Assembly (NCBI RefSeq): GCF_003286085.1
Contig: NW_020825368.1
Span: 310,001 to 374,000 of the forward strand
Source of the DNA: Drosophila persimilis
Lineage: Eukaryota > Arthropoda > Insecta > Diptera > Drosophilidae
Length of the DNA stretch: 64,000 bases
Direction: 5' to 3'
In this document: one piece after another, positions 44,577 to 56,634 of the stretch
Layout of the letters: each line of letters starts with the position of its first letter
Numbering within the stretch: the stretch's first letter is position 1
Notes under the pieces: model-generated
Seen by the model: only the letters and a program-made list of their open reading frames with translations
Database searches by the model: none
Told to the model about the DNA's origin: nothing
Position numbers and translations under genes: made by a program

Positions 44577-45682
44577 ACGAGGGGGAACGTTGTGAGTTGC
44601 TGCGGACACCGCAACTCTAAGGTTATACCCGATACTAAGTCAGTATGGCTCTCCTCCGGCAGACGCCGCTAATATTTAACGACACGACAAAGAGTGCGTG
44701 CGAGAGAGACAGAAAATCAGTCTGAGCGTGACGTCGGGCGCTGCGTAGCCACTGCAAATTGATTTGTTCCTTTTGGCTAAAAAAATGGTCTGATCTGATC
44801 CAGATTCAGCAATCTAATAGATATGGTCATTATCTATGATTCTGCGTTTTAGTTTTCTCAAATCTGCAATATTGTGGATGCAACAGATTTTCGTCCTTTG
44901 TGGGGGCGGATGGGGGTGGGGCGAAATTCTGAGATATACGTTTTATAGTGACATCTTAAAGGAGTGTGTGCACCAAATTTGGTTACTCTAGCCTTAATAG
45001 TCTCTGAGATTTGTGGTTGCCTCAGATTTTCGTCCTTTGCGGGGGCGGAAGGGGGTGTGGCGAAATTTGGACAGGAAACGGTCAAGGTCCGATATCACAG
45101 GAGTGTGGATACCAAATTTGGTTGCTCTGGCTTTTATAGGTTCTGAGATCCTTGAACTCATATTTTGCAATTGGCAAAACCGACCATGAAACCTGTGTGT
45201 TAGAGTGAGACAGAGCGAGAAAGAGTGAAATTGTTTTCGTGATTCTGGCTGTAATAATTATACGATCTGGTTCAGATTTTGCACTCTAGAAGATATAGTC
45301 ATCTTCTACGATTCTGCGTTTTTAGTTTTCTCGTATCGTCGAAATTGTGGATGCCACAGATTTTCGCTCTTTGTGGGGGCGGAAGTGGGCGGGGCAAAGT
45401 TTTGGAGCAGTGACATATCACAGAAGTCTGGATCCAAAACATCGTTGCTCTAGCTTTTATAGTCTTTGAGCATTAGGCGCTGAAGGGGACGGACAGACGG
45501 ACAGACGGACAGACGGACGGACGGACAGACAGACAGGGCTCAATCGACTCGGCTATTGATGCTGATCAAGAATATATATACTTTATAGGGTCGGAAACGA
45601 TTCCTTCTGGACGTTACACACATCCACTTTTACCACAAATCTAATATACCCCAATACTCATTTTGAGTATCGGGTATAAAAA
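44577..45682 (-). repeat. INE-1-like arm, long type, complete, unit 5
   Basis: About 1.1 kb, from ACGAGGGGGAACG with the full GAGTTGC/GCAACTC hairpin (44590-44620) to CGGGTAT and A-run. It sits inside the A-run that is uninterrupted in units 0, 1 and 8, so insertion added no clear target duplication. Read on the minus strand it has an ATACCCGATACTC start and a 3' hairpin, consistent with a non-autonomous Helitron. Confidence 0.85.
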
Positions 45683-45768
45683 CCAGAACATATGTTCACA
45701 CATGTTTGTATATAAACCCAAAATGTTCCATTTGTGTAGCCATTTATTTTGTATAAACAATTATTTGT

Positions 45769-46310
45769 CTATTTTACCATTCCCACGTCCAAAAGACTCC
45801 TTTTGTATTGTTCTTCAGTGACGCCCCCCATGTCCACAAAACGTGTATGCATTCCAGCAGCAATAAATCGCTTGGTAGCTGGCATATCTAAGCGAGGAGC
45901 TTCGAGTGAGGTATTTAATTCCTTGCTTCTAGCCAGGATTTCCTTTGCGCGACCCAAATCATGTATTATACCATGCTGAAACCATAAATTCAATATCTTA
46001 AGTTATTAAATATACGTACTAAATATTATAACTTTACCTTAGACACATCTGAGCCCTGTAACTTTAAATACATCCAATATAATGTGGTGGTTAAGTATAC
46101 CAAATAACTGTCCAATTCGATTTGTTCGTCTAAGTTCATATGTGGCGATCTGTGCGCTGAGAGAGCTTTTTTCAGGTCAGTCTCTAAAGCATCCAGGCTT
46201 AAATCAAAGCTTTCAACAGCTCCTTGAATTTTATTGTCTTTTTGTAGCTTTTCCTCCAGATGAAAGCCACGTCCCGCTTTTTTTATATTGTAATCTTTTG
46301 TTTTCGACAT
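45769..46310 (-). CDS. C1D: C1D/Rrp47-like exosome cofactor, unit 6, near-intact variant
   Basis: Exons 46310-46038 and 45975-45769. Q23 is kept. A 6-bp in-frame loss in exon 2 removes M-V from the G-G-V-M-V-T-E-E stretch. A 1-base loss near 45786 changes the last residues to G-M-V-K before a stop. The C1D core helices are unaffected, so a protein of about 159 residues is plausible. Confidence 0.75.
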
Positions 46311-47006
46311 TTAAATCCTATGTAGTAAACTTCTATCTACAATATTAAAAGTAAACATTTTATAATTAGTCTATGACTAAAGTAGTTTTCAAAAATGCAG
46401 TAATACAACAAGCGGGAACATTGTGAGACGCGACAAGGGCCGCGGCTCTCCTTTTATTCTTAGTTATTTCATTGTTTCTCATTTGGGATCTGAGAAAGAT
46501 AGCTTTATATATGGTTACACAAAAAACTATTGCATTTTGGCACTCTCCGCTTCCAATTTGTAAGCAATACAGTATGAATTTGATTCCCGCACAATGGTCC
46601 GCCGAGAAAAAACAGTGGAGAGAGTTTGCGAGAGTCCCGCAAAATGCTCGCAAACTAGCTTGTGTACGAGCGTATGGCTATGCGTCGCAAAACTCTCGCA
46701 AACGAGCTCGCAAGCGAGTCAAAAAAAAAAGCTGCAAGCCTTCATGTGCCTTCAGTCCGGCAATGCTCCTTCGGCTCTCTGTTCACGTCTCGACAGATTA
46801 GTGGTCGAGAAGTCATTCGTGTTTTTCTTTTTCTACATGTGTCCAGCATTAGAAACAAGTTTAAATAAAGCCTGCGTTCCTTGCGCTGGCATTTCAATTA
46901 TTTTCGTCGAATTGTGCAGTACTAAGTTAAAAATCTCTACAATCTCTTACGAATTTAATAGAAACTTCTACCAATAGGTAAGTACGTTATTAATAAAAGA
47001 AATAAA

Positions 47007-48261
47007 ATGTCTTACAAAAGAAAAAGCCGAACATATATCGGAGAGGCTCGACATGTGCAAAGAGCTACTGGAGATTTTGAGGTTAAATTGAATATTTCGG
47101 AACCCGAACTCCGACAAAATGCATTACTTTGCGATAGTAATAAATTTCCATTTACTGAACATTCCAGTTGAACTGACTTAATCGGTTAACTATGGCAGGC
47201 AATGCCTTGGTTAATATTTAAAAACTCTTTAACAGATTTCCTTACGAAATTTAATTATTTATCTTCGAATATAAGTTTAAATATTAATGTAGACGGTCTT
47301 CCGCTATGTAAAAGTTCTAGAATGCAAGCATGTCTCATTTTGATTAACGTCAATGGCACAAAGCCAGTTTTGGTAGCTGGAATATTTGCAGGTAATTTCT
47401 TTATTTGCAAGAATTTGTCTACGAGTAAGGAGAATTGATAAAGGAAGGGATGATGTTTCAAAATATGTGTTTCCGAATATCTATGAGAGCAATCATATGC
47501 GATGCGCCAGCCCGCGCTTTTATATTGGCTGTGAAATATCGTTCGGGTTTTATTCCTGCAACTAATGCATTCAGAAAGGGGAAACTTTCTGTAACCGTCA
47601 AAGTTTCAAGAAATCAATTAACCTACCACGAACCAATGATAGCTTCCGAAATCGTATTCAACCTGAAAACCACAACATCCAAGGCAAACATGTTCTTGAT
47701 AATATGCCAATGAATATGGTAAATCAGTTTCCCTTAGACTACATGCACGTAGTTTGTCTTTACGTCATAAAAACGGTCCTAGGGACTTTAGTAAGAGCAA
47801 AACGTCATACATTTTCTTTGAAACGGGACTCCATAGCTTCCCTTAATAATAAACTTATGTCTCTTAAAAAGTTTTTATCTAGGGAATTCAATAGAGAAGT
47901 TAGATCTCTAGATAATCTCGACCGATTTAAAGCCACTGAGTTTCGAACGTTTTTATTATATACTGGACCAATAGCATTAAAAGGCATTTTAGATACCGGC
48001 TTGTATAATCATTTTTTACTGCTAAGCTTAGCGATAAGACTTCTTCTACGCAAAGAATATTGTGTCACGCAAAATTCTCCTGCATCCAGCTTGCTGGATA
48101 ATTTTGTAAGTCAAGTTCCGTCTTTCTATATGAACGCAATGCTCACTTTTAATTTTGATTGCTTAACACATTTAAGCAAACAAACCATTCAATATGGTTC
48201 TCTACAGACCATAAGCTCATATACGTTCGAAAACTTTCTGGGCCATCTTAAAAATATGGTG
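47007..48261 (+). pseudogene. tnp2-like transposase, unit 6, 5' trimmed and C-terminus fused
   Basis: The middle block begins further in (ORF from 47202) because the TAGGTGGCTGTCTGC...TCAGCAC stretch is missing, as in unit 8. A 1-base loss in a T-run near 47551 puts the zinc-pair region in another frame. The end (47704-48321) has the same junction with the INE-1-like arm as unit 4. Confidence 0.78.
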
Positions 48262-48267
48262 GGGCCC

Positions 48268-49063
48268 CCTTTGTGGGGGCGAATGGGGGTGGGGCGAAAT
48301 TCTGAGATATACGTTTTATAGTGACATCTTAAAGGAGTGTGTGCACCAAATTTGGTTACTCTAGCCTTAATAGTCTCTGAGATTTGTGGTTGCCTCAGAT
48401 TTTCGTCCTTTGCGGGGGCGGAAGGGGGTGTGGCGAAATTTGGACAGGAAACGGTCAAGGTCCGATATCACAGGAGTGTGGATACCAAATTTGGTTGCTC
48501 TGGCTTTTATAGGTTCTGAGATCCTTGAACTCATATTTTGCAATTGGCAAAACCGACCATGAAACCTGTGTGTTAGAGTGAGACAGAGCGAGAAAGAGTG
48601 AAATTGTTTTCGTGATTCTGGCTGTAATAATTATACGATCTGGTTCAGATTTTGCACTCTAGAAGATATAGTCATCTTCTACGATTCTGCGTTTTTAGTT
48701 TTCTCGTATCGTCGAAATTGTGGATGCCACAGATTTTCGCTCTTTGTGGGGGCGGAAAAGGGCGGGGCAAAGTTTTGAAATATTTTTGTAGCAGTGACAT
48801 ATCACAGAAGTCTGGATCCAAAACATCGTTGCTCTAGCTCTTATAGTCTTTGAGCACTAGGCGCTGAAGGGGACGGACAGACGGACAGACGGACGGACGG
48901 ACAGACAGACAGGGCTCAATCGACTCGGCTATTGATGCTGATCAAGAATATATATACTTTATAGGGTCGGAAACGATTCCTTCTGGACGTTACACACATC
49001 CACTTTTACCACAAATCTAATATACCCCAATACTCATTTTGAGTATCGGGTATAAAAAAAAAA
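48268..49063 (-). repeat. INE-1-like arm, long type, 3' half only, unit 6
   Basis: Same left breakpoint and filler as unit 4, continuing to GAGTATCGGGTAT. Confidence 0.85.
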
Positions 49064-49142
49064 ACCAGAACATATGTTCACACATGTTTGTATATAAACC
49101 CAAAATGTTCCATTTGTGTAGCCATTTATTTTGTATAAACAA

Positions 49143-49699
49143 TTATTTGTTTATTTTACCATTCCCAACGTCCAAAAGACTCCTTTTGTATTGTTCTTCA
49201 GTGACCATAACGCCCCCCATGTCCACAAAACGTGTATGCATTCCAGCAGCAATAAATCGCTTGGTAGCTGGCATATCTAAGCGAGGAGCTTCGAGTGAGG
49301 TATTTAATTCCTTGCTTCTAGCCAGGATTTCCTTTGCGCGACCCAAATCATGTATTATACCATGCTGAAACCATAAATTCAATATCTTAAGTTATTAAAT
49401 ATACGTACTAAATATTATAACTTACCTTAGACACATCTGAGCCCTGTAACTTTAAATACATCCAATATAATGTGGTGGTTAAGTATACCAAATAACTGTC
49501 CAATTCGATTTGTTCGTCTAAGTTCATATGTGGCGATCTGTGCGCTGAGAGAGCTTTTTTCAGGTCAGTCCTCTAAAGCATCCAGGCTTAAATCAAAGCT
49601 TTCAACAGCTCCTTGAATTTTATTGTCTTTTTATAGCTTTTCCTCCAGATGAAAGCCACGTCCCGCTTTTTTTATATTGTAATCTTTTGTTTTCGACAT
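49143..49699 (-). pseudogene. C1D: C1D/Rrp47-like gene, unit 7, nonsense codon and frameshift
   Basis: Exons 49699-49426 and 49364-49143. It has the shared Q23 stop and an extra C near 49570 in exon 1 (TCAGTCCTCTAAAG). The intron is one base shorter. Exon 2 is intact. Confidence 0.85.
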
Positions 49700-50816
49700 T
49701 TAAATCCTATGTAGTAAACTTCTATCTACAATATTAAAAGTAAACATTTTATAATTAGTCTATGACTAAAGTAGTTTTCAAAAATGCAGTAATACAACAA
49801 GCGGGAACATTGTGAGATGCGACAAGGGCCGCGGCTCTCCTTTTATTCTTAGTTATTTCATTGTTTCTCATTGGGATCTGAGAAAGATAGCTTTATATAT
49901 GGTTACACAAAAAACTATTGCATTTTGGCACTCTCCGCTTCCAATTTGTAAGCAATACAGTATGAATTTGATTCCCGCATAATGGTCCGCCGAGAAAAAC
50001 AGTGGAGCGCAGTATATTTTTAAGCACATCAGATCCGTTTTCCTGTGATGACACAACATTGATTTTTTATACCAGATACTTTAAGAGTATATGGATATAT
50101 AAGATTAGTGGTGGATGCGTGTAACACCAAAAACGAAGCGTTTCCGGCCTCATAAAGAATAAATATTTTTGATCATCATCAATAGCCAGGAAAAGAATCC
50201 AAAAACAAAGATTTGAACATTATATTTGAACGATGATATGCACTGACTGCATCTTTGAAGTGGCTATGCAGTTACTGCACATTAAGTGGCCCGTGTGGAC
50301 ACCAGTACAAGCTGTTACGCGCGGATCCCAGGCAAGTGCAGTTCTCCTCTCCTCCCGCCCAAACGACCGAGGGGCGCTGCCCCTGTTAGACTATATGAGA
50401 GCAAAATTAGTACTTAACTTACTAAGAGAACTACTCAGCAAACAAAACAAACGTGCCTTTGCGAGAGTCCCGCAAAATGCTCGCAAACTAGCTTGTGTAC
50501 GAGCGTATGGCTATGCGTCGCAAAACTCTCGCAAACGAGCTCGCAAGCGAGTCAAAAATAAAAGCAGCAAGCCTTCATGTGCCTTCAGTCCGGCAATGCT
50601 CCTTAGATTAGTGGTCGAGAAGTCATTCGTATTTTTCTTTTTCTACATGTTTCCAGCATTAGAAACAAGTTCAATAAAGCCTGCGTCCTTGCGCTGGCCA
50701 TTTCAATTATTTTCGTCGAATTGTGCAGTACTAAGTTAAAAAATCTCTACAATCTCTTACGAATGTAATAGAAACTTCTACCAATAGGTAAGTACGTTAT
50801 TAATAAAAGAAATAAA

Positions 50817-52154
50817 ATGTCTTACAAAAGAAAAAGCCGAACATATATCGGAGAGGCTCGACATGTGCAAAGAGCTACTGGCGATTTTGAGGTTAAATTG
50901 AATATTTCGGAACCCGAACTCCAACAAAATGCATTACTTTGCGATAGTAATAAATTTCCATTTACTGAACATTCCAGTTGAACTGACTTAATCGGTTAAC
51001 TAGGTGGCTGTCTGCAAATAATGTCAGCACTATGGCAGGCAATGCCTTGGTTAATATTAAAAACTCTTTAACAGATTTCCTTACGAATTTAATTATTTAT
51101 CTTCGAATATAAGTTTAAATATTAATGTAGACGGTCTTCCGCTATGTAAAGTTCTAGAATGCAAGCATGTCTCATTTTGATTAACGTCAATGGCACAAAG
51201 CAGTTTTGGTAGCTGGAATATTTGCAGGTAATTTCTTTATTGCAAGAATTTGTCTACGAGTAAGGAGAATTGATAAGGAAGGGATGATGTTTCAAAATAT
51301 GTGTTTCCGATATCTATGAGAGCAATCATATGCGATGCGCCAGCCCGCGCTTTATATTGGCTGTGAAATATCGTTCGGGTTTTTATTCCTGCAACTAATG
51401 CATTCAGAAAGTGGAAACTTTCTGTAACCGTCAAAGTTTCAAGAAATCAATTAACCTACCACGAACCAATGATAGCTTCCGAAATCGTAGTTTCAACCTG
51501 AAAACCACAACATCCAAGGCAAACATGTTCTTGATAATATGCCAATGAATATGGTAAATCAGTTTCCCTTAGACTACATGCACGTAGTTTGTCTTTACGT
51601 CATAAAAACGGTCCTAGGGACTTAGTAAGAGCAAAAGGTCATAAATTTTCTTTGAAACGGGACTCCATAGCTTCCCTTAATAATAAACTTATGACTCTTA
51701 AAAAGTTTTATCTAGGGAATTCAATAGAGAAGTTAGATCTCTAGATAATCTCGACCGATTTAAAGCCACTGAGTTTCGAACGTTTTTATTATATACTGGA
51801 CCAATAGCATTAAAAGGCATTTTAGATACCGGCTTGTATAATCATGTTTTACTGCTAAGCTTAGCGATAAGACTTCTTCTACGCAAAGAATATTGTGTCA
51901 CGCAAAATTCTCCTGCATCCAGCTTGCTGGATAATTTTGTAAGTCAAGTTCCGTCTTTCTATATGAACGCAATGCTCACTTTTAATTTTGATTGCTTAAC
52001 ACATTTAAGCAAACAAACCATTCAATATGGTTCTCTACAGACCATAAGCTCATATACGTTCGAAAACTTTCTGGGCCATCTTAAAAATATGGTGATAAAT
52101 TCGAACTACTCATTGGAGAAATTTAACTGTACATTGTTGAACTCTAAACATTAA
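50817..52154 (+). pseudogene. tnp2-like transposase, unit 7, heavily frameshifted
   Basis: Layout as unit 5, but single-base losses break the middle block (near 51058, 51086, 51148 and 51200) and the C-terminal part. Only 51834-52154 is open to the natural end. No 220-bp deletion. Confidence 0.78.
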
Positions 52155-54181
52155 ACATGAAATAAAAAATAAAATTTGTCATAGCCAATTAGTAGTTGGT
52201 CTAGAAGCATACTTTACTTCTCCCATAAACTCTACCTATGTGGGCATTTTCTATTCAAAGTACTATATTTCGACTCGACCACATCGCAAACATGATATAG
52301 AAAAATATCAGAAAAAAAATTTCATTTTGAAGATTGTGGGAAATCACATTTACTTTCCTTTAATTGAATAATTTTAGATTTTTAAAAGTGGCTTACCAAT
52401 ACGATTTTAATTTTGAGGAAATGGTAGCGGAAAATACTCAAATAACAGGTAACATTTTGAGTGACTTTCCTTCGGCTTTACCTTGCGCTTTCGTTTTAAT
52501 ATATTTTCAGACATATCTAATACGGCTCCAAATAATCGGTCCAATAATTATGGTAATGCATTGGAAACATTTTCATGCTCAATAGACTTATTTGAAATAA
52601 GGGGGCGGAACTTATTTCGTTGCGTAGTGAAGTCGCATCAATAAAAGCTCGAGAGTGCGGAGAGCCTAACATGGTAAAATTGACAGTGCCACGTTCACCA
52701 CTGGCCAGTCTAGAAGCTAGGCTTTTAAGAATTTGAAGATTATCTCAAAGAAGAGCACGCTTTCAAGAACTTGGTAAGGAATTGTTTACATTTTTGAGTA
52801 AATATAAGCGATGATGTGGCGAAGTTTTTCTCCTGGCGTGGGACAGACTCCGAAAAGCATTTAAACAGAAGTTTGCGCTCGACGATCACGATTTTGACCA
52901 CACAACACAAAAATATTTTCAGTATGCTCAAGAGCGGAAGGCCAGATTAAATAATACATACATATATCTTCAATATTCAATATTAATATATTAAATTCAT
53001 GTCATATTAAAAATTACAAATATTTTTTATTACGGAACAAAATAGGAACGGGCCTTTTACGATATCATTTATGAGCCTTTTGCGATATCGTTTGCGAGCC
53101 TTTTGCGATATCGTTTGCGAGCCTTTTGCGAGTCGTTTTTGATATAAAATAATATCAAAACGAGGGGGAACGTTGTGAGTTGCTGCGACACGACAAAGAG
53201 TGCGTGCGAGAGAGACAGAAAATCAGTCTGACCGTGACGTCGGGCGCTGCGTATCCACTGCAAATTGATTTGTTCCTTTTGGCTATAAAAATGATCTGAT
53301 CTGATCTGATCCAGATTCAGCAATCTGATAGATATGGTCATTATCTATGAATCTGCGTTTTTAGTTTTCTCGTATCCTCAATATTGTGGATACAATAGAT
53401 TTTCGTCCTCTGTGGGGGCGGAAGGGGGTGGGGCGAAATTGTGAGATATACCTTTTATAGTGAGATCTAACAGAAGTGCGGATACCAAATTTTGTTACTC
53501 TAGCTTTAATAGTCTCTGAGATTTGTGGATGACCAAGATTTTCGTTAGCTAAACCGACCATGAAACCTGTGTGTTAGAGAGAGAGACAGAGCGAGAAAGA
53601 ATGAAATTGTTTTCTTGATTCTGGCTATAATAAAATTTTTATAAAAATGGTTCCCCACTTTAATTTTTGATTTAAATATTTGGCAAGACTGAAACCTTTC
53701 CAAATATAAACAATTGGCATTCATACTTTTAGAAAAATTCGAGCTATTCCATAACAAACTAGCACGACACCGATGTATTTATTTTTGGGCCAGTAGTGTA
53801 TATACCATATATATTTACATTTTAAAATTTTAATTTTATTTCGCTAGACTGGCTATTTTGCCTATTGTGACTATTAGCAAGCTATATGATTTACTGTCGT
53901 GTCGGTTTGCTTAATGTCTACATTCAGAAAAATAATGAGTCTAGAAGGGACTGAGCAGAGTCACGGTCATGATCGTATTTGCCTCGCTTACAAACACAAG
54001 TGTCAGAAAGAACGACACAGTAATATTCAGAGAAAAATTTTAATTTGTCTGTATTCAATATCGCTTTCAATATCCTTATAACAAATCAACACGAAGATAA
54101 TATCATCTTTTTCGTCACGAATAACGTATAATAAAATCTTTTAATTTATGTAAATTTTGGCCAATGTAAGAGTAAAAAAAA

Positions 54182-55305
54182 ACGAGGGGGAACGTTGTGA
54201 GTTGCTGCGGACACCGCAACTCTAAGGTTATACCCGATACTAAGTCAGTATGGCTCTCCTCCGGCAGACGCCGCTAATATTTAACGACACGACAAAGAGT
54301 GCGTGCGAGAGAGACAGAAAATCAGTCTGAGCGTGACGTCGGGCGCTGCGTAGCCACTGCAAATTGATTTGTTCCTTTTGGCTAAAAAATGGTCTGATCT
54401 GATCCAGATTCAGCAATCTAATAGATATGGTCATTATCTATGATTCTGCGTTTTTAGTTTTCTCAAATCTGCAATATTGTGGATGCAACAGATTTTCGTC
54501 CTTTGTGGGGGCGGATGGGGGTGGGGCGAAATTCTGAGATATACGTTTTATAGTGACATCTTAAAGGAGTGTGTGCACCAAATTTGGTTACTCTAGCCTT
54601 AATAGTCTCTGAGATTTGTGGTTGCCTCAGATTTTCGTCCTTTGCGGGGGCGGAAGGGGGTGTGGCGAAATTTGGACAGGAAACGGTCAAGGTCCGATAT
54701 CACAGGAGTGTGGATACCAAATTTGGTTGCTCTGGCTTTTATAGGTTCTGAGATCCTTGAACTCATATTTTGCAATTGGCAAAACCGACCATGAAACCTG
54801 TGTGTTAGAGTGAGACAGAGCGAGAAAGAGTGAAATTGTTTTCGTGATTCTGGCTGTAATAATTATACGATCTGGTTCAGATTTTGCACTCTAGAAGATA
54901 TAGTCATCTTCTACGATTCTGCGTTTTAGTTTTCTCGTATCGTCGAAATTGTGGATGCCACAGATTTTCGCTCTTTGTGGGGGCGGAAGTGGGCGGGGCA
55001 AAGTTTTGAAATATTTTTGGAGCAGTGACATATCACAGAAGTCTGGATCCAAAACATCGTTGCTCTAGCTCTTATAGTCTTTGAGCATTAGGCGCTGAAG
55101 GGACGGACAGACGGACAGACGGACAGACGGACAGACGGACGGACGGACAGACAGACAGGGCTCAATCGACTCGGCTATTGATGCTGATCAAGAATATATA
55201 TACTTTATAGGGTCGGAAACGATTCCTTCTGGACGTTACACACATCCACTTTTACCACAAATCTAATATACCCCAATACTCATTTTGAGTATCGGGTATA
55301 AAAAC
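54182..55305 (-). repeat. INE-1-like arm, long type, complete, unit 7
   Basis: Same insertion point and full hairpin as unit 5. The GGACAGAC microsatellite (55100-55160) is longer than in units 2-4. Confidence 0.85.
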
Positions 55306-55381
55306 CAGAACATATGTTCACACATGTTTGTATATAAACCCAAATGTTCCATTTGTGTAGCCATTTATTTTGTATAAACAA

Positions 55382-55939
55382 TTATTTGTCTATTTTACCA
55401 TTCCCAACGTCCAAAAGACTCCTTTTGTATTGTTCTTCAGTGACCATAACGCCCCCCATGTCCACAAAAACGTGTATGCATTCCAGCAGCAATAAATCGC
55501 TTGGTAGCTGGCATATCTAAGCGAGGAGCTTCGAGTGAGGTATTTAATTCCTTGCTTCTAGCCAGGATTTCCTTTGCGCGACCCAAATCATGTATTATAC
55601 CATGCTGAAACCATAAATTCAATATCTTAAGTTATTAAATATACGTACTAAATATTATAACTTTACCTTAGACACATCTGAGCCCTGTAACTTTAAATAC
55701 ATCCAATATAATGTGGTGGTTAAGTATACCAAATAACTGTCCAATTCGATTTGTTCGTCTAAGTTCATATGTGGCGATCTGTGCGCTGAGAGAGCTTTTT
55801 TCAGGTCAGTCTCTAAAGCATCCAGGCTTAAATCAAAGCTTTCAACAGCTCCTTGAATTTTATTGTCTTTTTGTAGCTTTTCCTCCAGATGAAAGCCACG
55901 TCCCGCTTTTTTTATATTGTAATCTTTTGTTTTCGACAT
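55382..55939 (-). pseudogene. C1D: C1D/Rrp47-like gene, unit 8, exon 2 frameshift
   Basis: Exons 55939-55667 and 55604-55382. Exon 1 is intact with Q23. An extra A in the A-run near 55468 shifts exon 2 after M-H-T-R-F and gives a stop about nine codons later, removing the last 30 or so residues but leaving the C1D core. If the extra A is a sequencing error, the copy is intact. Confidence 0.8.
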
Positions 55940-56634
55940 TTAAATCCTATGTAGTAAACTTCTATCTACAATATTAAAAGTAAACATTTTATAATTAGTC
56001 TATGACTAAAGTAGTTTTCAAAAATGCAGTAATACAACAAGCGGGAACATTGTGAGACGCGACAAGGGCCGCGGCTCTCCTTTTATTCTTAGTTATTTCA
56101 TTGTTTCTCATTTGGGATCTGAGAAAGATAGCTTTATATATGGTTACACAAAAAACTATTGCATTTTGGCACTCTCCGCTTCCAATTTGTAAGCAATACA
56201 GTATGAATTTGATTCCCGCACAATGGTCCGCCGAGAAAAAACAGTGGAGAGAGTTTGCGAGAGTCCCGCAAAATGCTCGCAAACTAGCTTGTGCCCGAGC
56301 GTATGGCTATGCGTCGCAAAACTCTCGCAAACGAGCTCGCAAGCGAGTCAAAAAAAAAGCTGCAAGCCTTCATGTGCCTTCAGTCCGGCAATGCTCCTTC
56401 GGCTCTCTGTTCACGTCTCGACAGATTAGTGGTCGAGAAGTCATTCGTGTTTTTCTTTTTCTACATGTGTCCAGCATTAGAAACAAGTTTAAATAAAGCC
56501 TGCGTTCCTTGCGCTGGCATTTCAATTATTTTCGTCGAATTGTGCAGTACTAAGTTAAAAATCTCTACAATCTCTTACGAATTTAATAGAAACTTCTACC
56601 AATAGGTAAGTACGTTATTAATAAAAGAAATAAA

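Larger units (their letters stand above)
39518..45758. repeat. Array unit 5 (6241 bp)
   Basis: The longest unit: no large deletion, and both INE-1-like arms present with the long one complete. C1D has the Q23 stop. Close to unit 7 in layout and length (6239 bp). Confidence 0.93.
45759..49132. repeat. Array unit 6 (3374 bp, doubly deleted)
   Basis: The left third matches unit 8: loss of the INE-1 scrap and transposon 5' part, and a 25-bp extra segment near 46770. The right two thirds match unit 4: no 220-bp deletion, and the identical transposase/INE-1 fusion. It looks like a crossover product. Confidence 0.93.
49133..55371. repeat. Array unit 7 (6239 bp, many single-base indels)
   Basis: Layout of unit 5. 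Between about 49400 and 53800 it differs from the other units by numerous one-base losses or gains, often in runs, for example near 49570, 50280, 50690, 51080, 51190, 51240 and 51710. This looks like sequencing or assembly error, or fast decay. Confidence 0.92.
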
